From the NCBI RefSeq assembly GCF_022179645.1, contig NZ_BPRA01000001.1:124001-188000 (forward strand): a DNA stretch of 64,000 nt. Direction: 5' to 3'. This document shows, in pieces, positions 10,224-20,042 of this stretch. Position numbers and translations under genes: made by a program. This DNA is from Methylobacterium thuringiense (GTDB lineage: Bacteria; Pseudomonadota; Alphaproteobacteria; Rhizobiales; Beijerinckiaceae). Numbering within the stretch: position 1 is the first letter of the stretch; the number at the start of each line of letters is the position of its first letter. The notes beneath the pieces were generated by a model, which was given only the letters and a program-made list of their open reading frames with translations, was not told the origin of the DNA and did not search any database.

Positions 10224-10721
10224 CTACTGACCGCGGTTCGCGCCGGGAACGACCGATGAGCCAGCACCCGAACCGAACGGCTCGTAGCGGGTCAGGCCGC
10301 GGAAGAGCTGCCCGAGGAAGGCGCGGTCGGCACCGCTGGACGGAGTCTTGCGCTCGATGAAGTCGAAGACGCGACCGTCCTGCAAGCCGTAGAGCGCCAC
10401 GCGCTCCACTTTGAACGCCTGATTGTAGTAGATCGCCGTGACCTTCTGATCGTCGACCGACTCGCCGAGGAACAGAACGGTGCGGCTCGAATTTTGCGAT
10501 ATATAATACCAGCTCTTGTTTCCGACCGTAGAAACGGTGGACGGCGAGCCCAGGATCTGGAGCACCTGCTCGGCGCTCATACCCGGTTTCACCGTGGCGA
10601 GCGCGGCTTGGTCGATGACGTAGCCGTGGCGGATTTCCTCGCCGATGCATCCGGACAAGCCGGCGCCGAGCAGAGCGAGCACGCTGACACGCGCAAGCGA
10701 CGAGACGAGACGGCGCGACAT
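10224..10721 (-). CDS. bamE: Outer-membrane assembly lipoprotein BamE (SmpA/OmlA)
   Basis: Small lipoprotein of the BAM complex that inserts beta-barrel proteins into the outer membrane. After MSRRLVSSLARVSVLALLGA comes the lipobox LSGC (Cys near residue 24). The SmpA/OmlA domain follows with VKPGMSAEQVLQILGSPSTV, the characteristic start of BamE, then SWYYISQ and the strand segment VTAIYYNQ. It is 165 residues. The start at 10721 is supported by AAAGGGG five bases upstream; the longer ORF to 10838 has no signal peptide at its start. It is transcribed divergently from the cytochrome bc1 chaperone gene, with about 150 bases between them. Confidence 0.9.
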   Translation of the reverse strand: MSRRLVSSLARVSVLALLGAGLSGCIGEEIRHGYVIDQAALATVKPGMSAEQVLQILGSPSTVSTVGNKSWYYISQNSSRTVLFLGESVDDQKVTAIYYNQAFKVERVALYGLQDGRVFDFIERKTPSSGADRAFLGQLFRGLTRYEPFGSGAGSSVVPGANRGQ

Positions 10722-10873
10722 CGAAGCCCCTTTATCCCCTGAACGGAGGGCCCGCGGCACGATTTCTCTCATGCGTCTTCGGGCTTGCACCTGGAATGGC
10801 GGTTGCCGTACCGCGGGGTTATGGCTTTGACAAGGCAAGCTTGGCCGCAGGCAATTCCAATGCGGTGGATCTC

Positions 10874-11434
10874 ATGATCTTCGGCTTCTTTCGTCGCGCG
10901 GAGTCGCGCCGGCGGCTCATCGCCGGGCTACATATGCGCATCGATCGGGCTGCGCGGGAGCCCGGCTTGTTCCGGGCCCTGAGCGTTCCGGACACGGTGG
11001 AGGGCCGGTTCGAGGCCGTATGCCTGCATGTGTACCTGGTGTTGCGCTGCCTCCGGTCGTTGCCGCTGCCCGCGCCCGACGTTGCGCAAGATCTCGTCAA
11101 TGCCGTCTTCGCGCAGTTCGATGCCTCTTTGCGCGAGCTCGGCGTCGGAGATGTCGGCGTGCCGAAACGCATGAAAAAGCTCGGTGCAGCGTTCTACGGC
11201 CGCGCCAACGGCTACGACGCCGCCCTCGATGCCGGCAATCGGACCGACCTAGCTCTCGCACTCGGCCGCAACGTGCTCGGCGATACGGACGGGCATAGGG
11301 CCGGCCCACTGGCCGAATACGTGATCGCCGCGGACTCTGCGCTGTCGAAACAAAGCCTCGACGATATCCTCGCAGTCGGCCCGCTGTTTCCGCCGGCCGA
11401 CCGCATCACGACACCAAGTGGAGCAGGCGCATGA
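10874..11434 (+). CDS. Ubiquinol-cytochrome c chaperone family protein (Cbp3-like)
   Basis: 186-residue protein of the Ubiq_cyt_C_chap family, related to mitochondrial Cbp3, which helps assemble cytochrome b of complex III. Family features are the start MIFGFFRRAESRR, the helix LYXXIDRAAREPGLFR-like block (residues 20-35), the segment DTVEGRFEAVCLHVYLVLRC, and the block LRELGVGDVGVPKRMKKLG followed by AFYGRANGYD. The ATG at 10874 has GGTGGA 5-8 bases upstream. The stop overlaps the start of yceD by 4 bases. This pairing of bc1 chaperone, DUF177 and plsX is a common alphaproteobacterial arrangement. Confidence 0.88.
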   Translation: MIFGFFRRAESRRRLIAGLHMRIDRAAREPGLFRALSVPDTVEGRFEAVCLHVYLVLRCLRSLPLPAPDVAQDLVNAVFAQFDASLRELGVGDVGVPKRMKKLGAAFYGRANGYDAALDAGNRTDLALALGRNVLGDTDGHRAGPLAEYVIAADSALSKQSLDDILAVGPLFPPADRITTPSGAGA

Positions 11435-11937
11435 CGCGCACGACACCCGGACCGCTCAGCCGACAGATCCGCGTCGACCGCCTCGTCGGCGACCGCGCCG
11501 GCGTCACGGTCGAAGCGACGCCGGAGGAATCCGCCGCGCTCGCGGTGGATTTTCGGATCCCTGCGATCCGCGATCTCGTCGGGCGCTTCCGCGTCGCCGG
11601 CGCGCTGGCACGCCTTCAGGTCACCGGGACGGTCGAGGCTGTCGTCACACAGGTCTGCACCGTGACCCTTGAGCCCTTCGAGTCGCAGGTGAGCGAAGAG
11701 GTCGATGTCGAGTACTCCGACGGCGCAGTATCGCTCGGAGTGGACCCCGAAGCCGTCGATGTGCCCGACTTGATCGTCAATGGCCGCGTCGATTTCGGCG
11801 CGCTCACCGCCGAATTCCTGGCGCTCGGCCTTGATGCGTTTCCGCGCAAGCCCGGCACCGTGTTCGAACCCGTCACAGTGGGCGACGACGAGGGGCCGTT
11901 CGCCATGTTGCGAAAGACTCCAGCCAACGACGGTTGA
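11431..11937 (+). CDS. YceD/DUF177 family protein
   Basis: 168-residue DUF177 protein. In plants and bacteria the family is linked to 23S rRNA processing and accumulation, and in many bacteria it precedes rpmF and plsX. Visible landmarks are [20 protein letters not shown] with the conserved Cys, [10 protein letters not shown], the acidic middle and [19 protein letters not shown]. The start overlaps the preceding stop (ATGA). There is no rpmF between it and plsX here. Its exact biochemical role in this organism is not known. Confidence 0.88.
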   Translation: MTRTTPGPLSRQIRVDRLVGDRAGVTVEATPEESAALAVDFRIPAIRDLVGRFRVAGALARLQVTGTVEAVVTQVCTVTLEPFESQVSEEVDVEYSDGAVSLGVDPEAVDVPDLIVNGRVDFGALTAEFLALGLDAFPRKPGTVFEPVTVGDDEGPFAMLRKTPANDG

Positions 11938-12077
11938 AGCCCTGCGGGGCCGTACCGCCAGAATTCGTTTGCCCCTCGGGCTCCGATCGCTATTTTGCGC
12001 CGCGCCCGGCGGACGTCTCGCCGCCGCCAAAGTTTTGCCCGATCGCCCTCTCGCGAGGGACCCCTCCGCGACAGGCG

Positions 12078-13127
12078 ATGATCACGGAACCGATGTCCAA
12101 CAGCGTTTGCATCTCGCTCGACGCCATGGGCGGCGATCACGGACCCTCGACCGTGGTGCCCGGTGCGGCCATCGCCCGCGAGCGTCATCCCGGCATGACC
12201 TTCCTGATCTTCGGCGACGAGGCGATCGTTCGCCCCCTCGTCGAGGCGGAGCCGCGCCTCAAGGGCGCCGTCGAAATCCGCCACACCACGATGTCCATTT
12301 CGATGGACGAGAAGCCGAGCCAGGCAGTGCGCACCGGCCGCGGCAAGTCGTCCATGTGGAAGGCGATCCAGGCGGTGAAGGACGGCGAGGCCCAGGCTGC
12401 CGTCTCGGCCGGCAATACCGGCGCCCTCATGGCGATGTCGAAGATCTGCCTCAAGACCATGGCCGGCATCGAGCGTCCCGCCATCGCCTGTCTGTGGCCG
12501 ACCGTGCGCGGCGAGAGCGTCGTGCTCGACGTCGGCGCCACCATCGGCACGGACGCAGAGCATCTCGTCGAGATGGCCGTGATGGGCTCGGCCATGGCGC
12601 GCATCGTGCTCGACATCGAGAAGCCCACGGTCGGCCTTCTCAATGTCGGCACCGAGGAGATGAAAGGGAACGAGGCGGTAAAGGAGGCGGCGCGCCTTCT
12701 GCGCGAGACCGAGCTCTCCAACTTCTCCTATTTCGGCTTCGTAGAGGGGACGGATCTCGGCAAGGGCACCACCGACGTCGTGGTCACCGAGGGTTTCACA
12801 GGGAACATCGCCCTGAAGACCGCCGAGGGAACGGCCAAGCAGATCGGGACGTATCTGAAGTCGGCGATGAGCCGGACCCTGTCGGCCAAGATCGGTTACT
12901 TCTTCGCCCGCGCCGCCTTCGGGGCCTTGCGTGAGAAGATGAATCCGAGCCGGGCCAATGGCGGGGTGTTCCTCGGGCTGGAGGGCATCGTCATCAAGAG
13001 CCACGGTTCCGAGAATGCGCAGGGCTTCGCTGCGGCTGTCGATCTCGCCTACGACATGGCCCGCCACGACCTGATGCGCACGACCCGCGAGATGCTGGAG
13101 CACACGCCGGCGGTGGCGCCGGTATGA
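12078..13127 (+). CDS. plsX: Phosphate acyltransferase PlsX
   Basis: Converts acyl-ACP and phosphate to acyl-phosphate, which feeds PlsY for phosphatidic acid synthesis. The start of the domain is [19 protein letters not shown], the PlsX hallmark. [65 protein letters not shown] and [15 protein letters not shown] follow in family order. Length is 349 residues. The open frame starts at 11934, but the family begins near residue 60 of that frame; I use the ATG at 12078 (next ATG 12093). Neither has a strong ribosome site. fabH follows after 28 bases, as in most bacteria. Confidence 0.95.
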   Translation: MITEPMSNSVCISLDAMGGDHGPSTVVPGAAIARERHPGMTFLIFGDEAIVRPLVEAEPRLKGAVEIRHTTMSISMDEKPSQAVRTGRGKSSMWKAIQAVKDGEAQAAVSAGNTGALMAMSKICLKTMAGIERPAIACLWPTVRGESVVLDVGATIGTDAEHLVEMAVMGSAMARIVLDIEKPTVGLLNVGTEEMKGNEAVKEAARLLRETELSNFSYFGFVEGTDLGKGTTDVVVTEGFTGNIALKTAEGTAKQIGTYLKSAMSRTLSAKIGYFFARAAFGALREKMNPSRANGGVFLGLEGIVIKSHGSENAQGFAAAVDLAYDMARHDLMRTTREMLEHTPAVAPV

Positions 13128-13155
13128 TTGGCTCAGAGCAGGAAGGACGAGCCCG

Positions 13156-14133
13156 ATGACGACGCTACGCTCCGTGGTGGTCGGCTGCGGCTCCCACCTG
13201 CCCGCAACCGTCGTGACCAATGCCGATCTCTCCGAGCGGATGGAGACGTCGGATGAGTGGATCGTCCAGCGCACCGGGATCCGTCAGCGCTACATCGCGA
13301 CGCCGGAGGAGACCACCTCGGTGCTTGGCGCCCGTGCGGCGCGCGCGGCGCTCGACGACGCCGGCTTCTCCGGAGCCGATATTGACCTCGTGATCTGTGC
13401 GACCTCGACACCGGACAACACCTTCCCCTCGACCGCGACGCAGATCCAGGCGGCACTCGGCATCGAATCCGGCTTCGCCTTCGATCAGCAGGCGGTTTGC
13501 GCCGGCTTCGTCTATGCCGTCGCCACCGCCGACAGCCTGCTCCGGACCGGTGCCGCCAAGCGTGCGCTCGTGATCGGTGCCGAGACCTTTTCGCGAATCG
13601 TCGACTGGGAGGACCGCACCACCTGCGTCCTGTTCGGAGACGGCGCCGGCGCGATCGTGATGGAAGCCCGCGAGGGCGAAGGCACCAAGGCTGATCGCGG
13701 CGTGCTCGCCAGCCGCCTGCGCTCCGACGGTCGCCACCGGGCGAAACTCTACGTTGACGGCGGCCCCGGCTCGACCGGAACCGTCGGCAAACTGCGCATG
13801 GAGGGCAAGGAGGTCTTCCGCTTCGCGGTCGGCTCCGTCACCGACGTGATCGCCGATGCCTTCACATTGTCGGGAACGACGGCGGACGAGCTGGACTGGT
13901 TCGTACCGCACCAGGCCAACCGCCGCATCATCGAAGCTTCCGCCGACAAGCTCGGGATCGCCCGCGAGAAGGTGGTGCTGACGGTCGACCGGCACGGCAA
14001 CACCTCGGCCGCCTCGATTCCGCTGGCGCTCGACGCCGCCTGCAAGGACGGTCGGATCCGCGAGGGGGATCTCGTGATGATCGAGGCGATCGGCGGCGGC
14101 TTCACTTGGGGTGCCGCGGTGATCCGCTGGTAG
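13156..14133 (+). CDS. fabH: 3-oxoacyl-[ACP] synthase III (FabH)
   Basis: Condenses acetyl-CoA with malonyl-ACP to start fatty acid synthesis. The catalytic triad is visible: Cys115 in QQAVCAGF, His252 in PHQANRR and Asn282 in GNTSAAS. The C-terminal GGGFTWGA loop is also present. Length is 325 residues, normal. AGGAAGGA about 10 bases upstream supports the ATG. It is in an operon-like run with plsX upstream and ihfA downstream (130-base gap), the usual order in this class. Confidence 0.96.
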   Translation: MTTLRSVVVGCGSHLPATVVTNADLSERMETSDEWIVQRTGIRQRYIATPEETTSVLGARAARAALDDAGFSGADIDLVICATSTPDNTFPSTATQIQAALGIESGFAFDQQAVCAGFVYAVATADSLLRTGAAKRALVIGAETFSRIVDWEDRTTCVLFGDGAGAIVMEAREGEGTKADRGVLASRLRSDGRHRAKLYVDGGPGSTGTVGKLRMEGKEVFRFAVGSVTDVIADAFTLSGTTADELDWFVPHQANRRIIEASADKLGIAREKVVLTVDRHGNTSAASIPLALDAACKDGRIREGDLVMIEAIGGGFTWGAAVIRW

Positions 14134-14263
14134 TTTCGGATCGGATGTCGCAGTCCATTCGTAGTCCATCCGAAAGGGTTGGTTGACCCGGCTTCCCCGG
14201 CAGATTAGCGTTCGCGATCATAAACATACGCCGCGAACGACGAATCGTCCGGAGGGGGAATTC

Positions 14264-14584
14264 ATGACGGGAAAGACGGTCACACGCGCCGATTTGAGCG
14301 AGGCCGTCTACCAGCAGGTCGGTCTCTCTCGGTCCGAATCCGCGGCTCTGGTCGAGACCGTCCTCGCCGAGATCTGCAACACGTTGTCGGAAGGCGAGAC
14401 GGTCAAGCTGTCCTCTTTCGGGTCGTTCCTGGTACGCTCGAAGGGCAAGCGGGTCGGCCGAAATCCAAAGACGGGCGTCGAGGTTGAGATCGAGCCCCGT
14501 CAGGTCATGGTGTTCAAGCCTTCGAACGTGCTCAAGGCGCGCATCAACGGCCTCAACGGAGGCATCGAAGAGGACGACGACTGA
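14264..14584 (+). CDS. ihfA: Integration host factor alpha subunit
   Basis: DNA-bending architectural protein, active as a heterodimer with Ihf[21 protein letters not shown] opens the fold, followed by [20 protein letters not shown] and the DNA-intercalating arm [11 protein letters not shown], with Pro near residue 67. It ends in an acidic tail (GIEEDDD). It is 106 residues long. The start at 14264 has a strong GGAGGGGG ribosome site; the open frame to 14183 is leader. The position between fabH and a MerR gene is conserved in alphaproteobacteria. Confidence 0.95.
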   Translation: MTGKTVTRADLSEAVYQQVGLSRSESAALVETVLAEICNTLSEGETVKLSSFGSFLVRSKGKRVGRNPKTGVEVEIEPRQVMVFKPSNVLKARINGLNGGIEEDDD

Positions 14585-14640
14585 TCCATTTCCGGCGGCG
14601 GCGTTTGAGATTTGGACACGGGTCGAAGTGAGGGGAGTCT

Positions 14641-15132
14641 ATGGCGCTCGCGGTACTGGTCGCGTCTGAGCTCGATCACCTGCCCGATAGGGCCGAGAAA
14701 CAGCCCGGTGCCTTTCGCACGATCAGCGAGGTTGCCGATGATGTCGGCACCCCTCAGCATGTCCTGCGCTTCTGGGAAAGCCGCTTCGCCCAGATCCGCC
14801 CACTCAAGCGCGCTGGCGGTCGGCGGTACTACCGTCCCGACGACGTCGACCTGCTCAAGGGTATCCAGCAGCTGCTGCACGGGCAGGGCTACACCATAAA
14901 GGGCGCACAGCGTGTCCTGAAGGAACACGGCGTTCGGTTCGTCCAGGCAATTGGCCGAGGCGAAGCCGAAGCAATGATTCCCCCGCTTCAGGAACGTGAA
15001 GCCGAGGTCGACCTCGCACCGATCGAGGTCACCTCTGACGCCGACGCATGTCTTTTGGAGGTGCTGAGCGATCTGCGTTCCTGCCGCCAAGCGCTTGTCG
15101 GGCTTCGGCCTGGGATTATCGGAGATCCTTGA
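14641..15132 (+). CDS. MerR-family transcriptional regulator
   Basis: 163-residue regulator with an N-terminal winged helix: [20 protein letters not shown], then [20 protein letters not shown] and [20 protein letters not shown], the classic MerR DNA-binding pattern. A short coiled coil follows, and the C-terminal part is acidic with one Cys, without a recognisable metal site. GGGGAG lies 3-4 bases before the ATG. This gene follows ihfA in most alphaproteobacteria, but its target is not established. Confidence 0.9.
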   Translation: MALAVLVASELDHLPDRAEKQPGAFRTISEVADDVGTPQHVLRFWESRFAQIRPLKRAGGRRYYRPDDVDLLKGIQQLLHGQGYTIKGAQRVLKEHGVRFVQAIGRGEAEAMIPPLQEREAEVDLAPIEVTSDADACLLEVLSDLRSCRQALVGLRPGIIGDP

Positions 15133-15191
15133 GTCGCAGGACTACGATCGATCCGAGCGAACTTTGGCAGCCTCCTCGGCGTTGAGGCGCG

Positions 15192-15611
15192 ATGGCCGAG
15201 CCCAATCGACCGAGATCCCCGACCCAGGAGCTGATCGCTCGCGTCCTGAGAATCGTGCGCGCCTCGCCGGACGCCGCCTCCGAGATGCTGGAGTTGATGT
15301 TTCTCGTCAGCCAGATCGAAGCGCTCACCTCGGTCGACCGGGAGTATCGTGACGCCCGCCGCGTCATCAGCCGCCTACGCAACCCGCTCTGGGACATGGG
15401 GCCGGCCGATCGCGAGAACCTGCTCAAGGCCGCCGAGACCATTCGGAAGGTTTGCAACCTCAAAGAGAAAGACATTCCCGTCACGCCGCTTGCCGACCTC
15501 GGCGAGCGTGAGCGGATCGAACGCCATCTCGTCGCGGTTCTCGGCAAAGAACTCGATGCCGTACAGATCGCCCGCGTGACCGGAGCCGTTGCCGCTGCAC
15601 TGCAGCTTTAA
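15192..15611 (+). CDS. Hypothetical helical protein (139 aa)
   Basis: Unknown function. The sequence is mostly helical: QELIARVLRIVRASPDAASE, MLELMFLVSQIEALT, then REYRDARRVISRLRNPLWDM and LLKAAETIRKVCNLKEKDIP. There is no signal peptide and no cofactor motif that I recognise. GAGG lies 4 bases before the ATG. It follows the MerR gene by 59 bases on the same strand and may be co-transcribed. Codon use matches the neighbours. Confidence 0.7.
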   Translation: MAEPNRPRSPTQELIARVLRIVRASPDAASEMLELMFLVSQIEALTSVDREYRDARRVISRLRNPLWDMGPADRENLLKAAETIRKVCNLKEKDIPVTPLADLGERERIERHLVAVLGKELDAVQIARVTGAVAAALQL

Positions 15612-15743
15612 GGCTCAGATCGGGGGATCCCGCTGGCGAAGCCTCGACGCCGCGACCCGGCGTCCCCACATCCGATCAGCCCCATAGGCCCACGCTTCAG
15701 CCCGGATAATCCCGGCGATACGGCAGGGTCCGGAGAACCGCCC

Positions 15744-16226
15744 ATGACCGCCGTCCGTCCCTTTGCAGCACTGTTGGCCGCCAGCTTGACCTGTGCGGCG
15801 CCGGCCCATGCACAGACCGTGACGACCCGCAGCGAGACGGTCGCGTCCGGCAAGGTCGTGCGCCTCCTCGTGGCGCCGAACCTGAAGAAGGATTGCTCCG
15901 CCGGATCGATGCCGGAGATCAAGATCGCGGGCGCACCGAAGAACGGCCAGCTCAAGACGACGACCAAGAAACTCAAGACGCCGGCGAGCTATCGCTGCCC
16001 GGACAAGGAAGCCCAGGTGGCTGCGGTCTTCTACAAGAGCAAGGCCGATTTCACCGGGGCAGACCGGGTTCTGATCGAGGTCAAGACCGCCGAGGGCACG
16101 GTGGAGAAGCAGGATATCCGCATCACGGTCGAGGCCGCCAAGGCCGACGCCAAGCCGGACACGAAGAAGCCCGATGAGAAAAAGACGGAGGATAAGAAGG
16201 ACGACAAGGATCTGTCCGACCTCTGA
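15744..16226 (+). CDS. Secreted hypothetical protein with a Lys/Asp-rich tail
   Basis: 160-residue exported protein. A Sec signal peptide covers residues 1-23, ending APAHAQ, with AHA before the likely cleavage site. The mature part has two Cys (KKDCSAG and YRCPDKEA) that could form a disulfide and a beta-rich segment with AVFYKSKADFTGADRVLIEV, reminiscent of a small immunoglobulin-like repeat. The last 30 residues are almost only Lys, Asp, Glu and Pro, a charged disordered tail. GGAG lies 8 bases before the ATG. It precedes prkA by 258 bases. I do not recognise a named function. Confidence 0.75.
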   Translation: MTAVRPFAALLAASLTCAAPAHAQTVTTRSETVASGKVVRLLVAPNLKKDCSAGSMPEIKIAGAPKNGQLKTTTKKLKTPASYRCPDKEAQVAAVFYKSKADFTGADRVLIEVKTAEGTVEKQDIRITVEAAKADAKPDTKKPDEKKTEDKKDDKDLSDL

Positions 16227-16484
16227 GACAAAGCCGCGTTCGATCCATTGACGCCGCCCTTATTGCATCGCAGCATAAGTCTTGGCGCCGGTCGTTGCGA
16301 GCCGAAGTCGGTCAAGCCCGTGAAGGGTTTGGCCGACCCCGAGATCTGCTGTAATCCTGCCATGGTGTGGCCCGTTTCACACGTTCCAACTGCGAGATCT
16401 GGGCGCTGCGACAAATCCGATAATGTCCGTTGCATCCAAGCCGGGACAGGATGAAGCTGTCCTGAGTTTGATGGGGGTGTCCGA

Positions 16485-18437
16485 ATGCCGACGCACTCGA
16501 CGAGCGACCTGTTCCAGAGCTTTGCCCGTGGATACGAGGCGCGACGGGACACGGAGATGTCTCTCTCCGAGTTCCTCGAAGCCTGCCGCGACGAACCATT
16601 GATGTATGCCAGCGCGGCCGAGCGAATTCTCGACGCGATCGGCAAGCCGGAGATGGTCGACACGGCGCGCGATGCGCGCCTCGGCCGGGTCTTCATGAAC
16701 CGGACCATCCGGGTCTACCCGGCCTTCTCCGAATTCTACGGTATGGAGGAGACGATCGAGCGGATCGTCTCGTTCTTCCGCCACGCGGCCCAAGGCCTCG
16801 AAGAGCGCAAGCAGATCCTCTACCTGCTCGGCCCCGTCGGCGGCGGCAAGTCTTCGCTCGCCGAACGCCTCAAGGCGCTGATGGAGGTCCACTCCGTCTA
16901 CGTGCTTAAGGCCGGCGACGAGGTCTCTCCGGTCTTCGAGAGCCCGCTCGGCCTTTTCGACCCGGACGTGATGGGCGCCGAAATCGAGGAGCGCTTCGGC
17001 ATCCCTCGCCGCCGCCTCACCGGTCTGATGAGTCCCTGGGCGCTCAAGCGCCTCGACGAGTTCGACGGCGACATCTCGCGCTTCAAGGTCATCAAGGTCC
17101 GCCCGTCGCGGCTGCGCCAGATCGCGATCTCGAAGACCGAGCCGGGCGACGAGAACAACCAGGACATCTCCAGCCTCGTCGGCAAGGTCGACATCCGCCG
17201 GTTGGAAACACTCTCCCAGGCCGACCCGGATGCCTACTCCTATTCCGGTGGCCTCAACCGCGCGAACCAGGGCGTTCTCGAATTCGTCGAGATGTTCAAG
17301 GCGCCGATCAAGATGCTCCACCCCCTGCTGACCGCGACGCAGGAGGGCAACTACGTCGGCACCGAGAATATCGGCGCGATCCCTTTCACCGGCATCATCC
17401 TCGCTCACTCGAACGAATCCGAGTGGCAGTCCTTCAAGGCCAACAAGAATAACGAAGCCTTCATCGACCGCATCTACGTGATCAAAGTCCCGTATTGCCT
17501 GCGCGTCATGGAAGAGCAGCGCATCTACGAGAAGCTGATCTCTCGCTCCGAATTGTCTGAGGCGTCCTGCGCTCCCGGCACGTTCGAGATGCTGGCCCGG
17601 TTCTCGGTGCTGTCTCGGCTACGCGAGCACGCCAACTCGAATCTCTTCTCCAAGATGCGAGTCTACGACGGCGAGTCCTTGCGCGAGGTCGATCCCCGTG
17701 CCCGCTCGATGCAAGAATACAAGGATACCGGCGGCGTTGACGAGGGCATGGACGGGATCTCGACCCGTTTCGCCTTCAAGGTGCTTGCGGCGACCTTCAA
17801 CCACGACACCACCGAGGTTTCGGCCGATCCCGTGCACCTGATGTACGTGCTCGAACAGGCGATCAAGCGCGAACAGATGCCGCCCGAGACCGAGAAGCGC
17901 TACATGGAGTTCATCAAGACCGAACTCGCGCCGCGCTACGCCGAATTCATCGGTCACGAGATCCAGAAGGCCTATCTCGAGAGCTACCACGATTACGGCC
18001 AGAACCTGTTCGATCGCTATATCGACTACGCCGATGCCTGGATCGAGGATCAGGACTTCAAGGATACCGAGACCGGCCAGCTCCTGAACCGCGAACTCCT
18101 GAATCAGGAGCTCACCAAGGTCGAAAAGCCGGCCGGCATCGCGAACCCGAAGGACTTCCGCAACGAAGTCGTGAAGTTCGCCCTGCGCTCACGCGCCCAG
18201 CACGGCGGCCACAACCCGTCTTGGACGAGTTACGAAAAACTGCGCGAGGTGATCGAGCGGCGCATGTTCTCCCAGGTGGAGGAGCTGCTGCCGGTGATTT
18301 CCTTCGGCTCCAAGAAGGACGGCGAGACCGAGAAGAAGCACGGCGAGTTCGTCGAGCGGATGACGGCTCGCGGCTACACGGAGCGTCAGGTCCGGCGGCT
18401 TGTGGAATGGTACATGCGGGTGAAGCAGGCGGGTTGA
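16485..18437 (+). CDS. prkA: PrkA family serine protein kinase (AAA-like)
   Basis: Protein kinase with an AAA-type ATPase core, induced by stress and nitrogen limitation in E. coli (YeaG) and linked to sporulation in Bacillus. The Walker A GPVGGGKSS is at residues 116-124. Typical blocks are FYGMEETIERIVSFFRHAAQ, SYSGGLNRANQGVLEFVEMF, KMLHPLLTATQEGNYVGTEN and GIILAHSNESEWQSF. The C-terminal kinase-like domain includes YDYADAWIEDQDF-like sequence near residue 520. Length is 650 residues, as expected. GGGGG lies 6 bases before the ATG. It is followed by yeaH and spoVR in the same orientation, the common prkA-yeaH-spoVR arrangement. Confidence 0.96.
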   Translation: MPTHSTSDLFQSFARGYEARRDTEMSLSEFLEACRDEPLMYASAAERILDAIGKPEMVDTARDARLGRVFMNRTIRVYPAFSEFYGMEETIERIVSFFRHAAQGLEERKQILYLLGPVGGGKSSLAERLKALMEVHSVYVLKAGDEVSPVFESPLGLFDPDVMGAEIEERFGIPRRRLTGLMSPWALKRLDEFDGDISRFKVIKVRPSRLRQIAISKTEPGDENNQDISSLVGKVDIRRLETLSQADPDAYSYSGGLNRANQGVLEFVEMFKAPIKMLHPLLTATQEGNYVGTENIGAIPFTGIILAHSNESEWQSFKANKNNEAFIDRIYVIKVPYCLRVMEEQRIYEKLISRSELSEASCAPGTFEMLARFSVLSRLREHANSNLFSKMRVYDGESLREVDPRARSMQEYKDTGGVDEGMDGISTRFAFKVLAATFNHDTTEVSADPVHLMYVLEQAIKREQMPPETEKRYMEFIKTELAPRYAEFIGHEIQKAYLESYHDYGQNLFDRYIDYADAWIEDQDFKDTETGQLLNRELLNQELTKVEKPAGIANPKDFRNEVVKFALRSRAQHGGHNPSWTSYEKLREVIERRMFSQVEELLPVISFGSKKDGETEKKHGEFVERMTARGYTERQVRRLVEWYMRVKQAG

Positions 18438-18538
18438 GGCGGCCACGCATTTTTCGCCGCCGTCGGCCGCACTTCCGTATCGTTGTCCGGGCATATTGCC
18501 CGGCAACGGCTTGAGGACGAGGCGTTTAGCGAGACACG

Positions 18539-19840
18539 ATGCATATCGTCGACCGTCGGCTCAATCCCGGAGGCAAGAGCCTCCCGAACCGTCAGCGCTT
18601 CCTGCGACGCGTCAAGGACATGGCACAGCGCGCGGTCCGGGAATCGGCGCGTGAGAAGGACATCAAGGATCTCGGTAAGGACGGCCGGATCTCGGTGCCG
18701 GCGGACGGGGTGCGCGAGCCCCGTTTCAGCCGTCAGTCCGGCACCGGCCTTCAGGACTACATCATTCCCGGCAACAAGACCTACGTCGAAGGCGACCGCA
18801 TCGAGCGGCCGCCGGGCGGCGGCGGGGCCGGCGGTTCGGGCGAGGGCGGCGACGGCGGCGAGAACAGCGAGGACGCCTTCCATTTCGCGCTGACCCGCGA
18901 CGAATTCCTCGAACTCTTCCTCGACGACCTCGAGCTGCCGGATCTCGCCAAGCGCCGTCTCTCCATTGTCGAGACGGAAGGCCTGCGCCGGGCCGGCTAC
19001 ACGGTGAGCGGCTCGCCCGCCAACCTCGCCCTGACGCGTACCTTGCGCAATTCGATGTCCCGCCGCATCGCGCTCAAGCGCCCGAAGCTCGAAGAATTTG
19101 CGCTGCTGGAGGCGCAGATCGCGGAGGTGGGCGAATTCGATCCGATTCTGCCGGAGCTTCAACTTAAACTGGAAGCCCTGCGCGAGCGCTCGAAGCGGAT
19201 CCCCTATGTCGATCCGCTCGACCTGCGCTACCGCCGCTTCGAGCCCTATCCGCGGCCTATCGCGCAGGCGGTGATGTTCTGCCTGATGGACGTGTCCGGC
19301 TCGATGACCGAGCACATGAAGGACCTCGCCAAGCGGTTCTACATCCTGCTGCACATCTTTCTGACGCGCCGCTACAAGCACGTCGAGATCGTCTTCATCC
19401 GCCACACCGACAAGGCGACGGAGGTCGACGAGGAAACGTTCTTCGGCTCCCGCGAGACCGGCGGCACGCTGGTCTCCTCGGCGCTCGTCGAGATGAAGCG
19501 CGTCGTCACCGAGCGCTACGATCCGAACGATTGGAACATCTACGCCGCGCAGGCCTCCGATGGCGACAATGTGTCGAGCGACGGCCCGACCTCGACCGAA
19601 CTGCTGCGCGCGCACATCCTGCCGGCCTGCCAGCACTTCGCCTATCTCGAGGTCGGAGACGAGAACGGCCCCCGCGCCGGCTTCGTCGAGCACCGAACGA
19701 CGCTCTGGCGTACCTACGAGGTGCTGGCCAAGGCCGGCGAGCCGCTGGCCATGCGAAAGGTCAATCACCGCCGCGACATCTATCCGGTGTTTCGCGAGCT
19801 GTTCGGGCCGAAGGATGCGCGGGCGGAGGTAGAGGCTTGA
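18539..19840 (+). CDS. yeaH: YeaH/YhbH family (DUF444) protein
   Basis: 433-residue DUF444 protein, partner of PrkA. The N-terminus MHIVDRRLNPGGKSLPNRQR is typical. A Gly-rich linker (GGGGAGGSGEGGDGGE) sits near residue 95-110. The C-terminal half is a von Willebrand A-like domain with a metal-binding DVSGSMTEHMKD (DxSxS) and SGTLVSSALVEMK-like sequence. It follows prkA by about 100 bases. The ribosome site is weak. Its molecular role is unknown, but it acts with PrkA in stress responses in other bacteria. Confidence 0.93.
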   Translation: MHIVDRRLNPGGKSLPNRQRFLRRVKDMAQRAVRESAREKDIKDLGKDGRISVPADGVREPRFSRQSGTGLQDYIIPGNKTYVEGDRIERPPGGGGAGGSGEGGDGGENSEDAFHFALTRDEFLELFLDDLELPDLAKRRLSIVETEGLRRAGYTVSGSPANLALTRTLRNSMSRRIALKRPKLEEFALLEAQIAEVGEFDPILPELQLKLEALRERSKRIPYVDPLDLRYRRFEPYPRPIAQAVMFCLMDVSGSMTEHMKDLAKRFYILLHIFLTRRYKHVEIVFIRHTDKATEVDEETFFGSRETGGTLVSSALVEMKRVVTERYDPNDWNIYAAQASDGDNVSSDGPTSTELLRAHILPACQHFAYLEVGDENGPRAGFVEHRTTLWRTYEVLAKAGEPLAMRKVNHRRDIYPVFRELFGPKDARAEVEA

Positions 19841-19879
19841 GCGGGCGCCCCACTGATCAAGCGACCGGCTGGTGCGAAA

Positions 19880-20017
19880 AACCCTCCCCCCTCTGCGGGG
19901 GAGGGTGGCCCTCGCGTCAGCGAGGGTCGGAAGAGGGGAGCGCCCTCTTCGGAAACGTCGCTCCCCTCTCCCGACCCGCTTCGCGGGCCACCCTCTCTCG
20001 CAAAGGGGAGAGGGGTT
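19880..20017. repeat. REP-like long inverted repeat between yeaH and spoVR
   Basis: The left arm from about 19895 (GCGGGGGAGGGTGGCCC) is matched in inverse complement by the right arm ending near 20001 (GGGCCACCCTCTCTCGC). The central parts GGAAGAGGGGAGCG and CGCTCCCCTCTCCCGA also pair. The whole would fold into a long imperfect hairpin. It belongs to the same general class as the elements at 45115-45302 and 52649-52763 (CCCCTCTCC-type arms). Confidence 0.7.
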
Positions 20018-20042
20018 GGCGCGCGCTTACATGGGAGGCTGC

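Noticed and set aside
16227-16484. Possible sigma-54 promoter before prkA (TGGCCCG)
   Set aside because: The GC half-site with correct spacing (TTGC) is not there.
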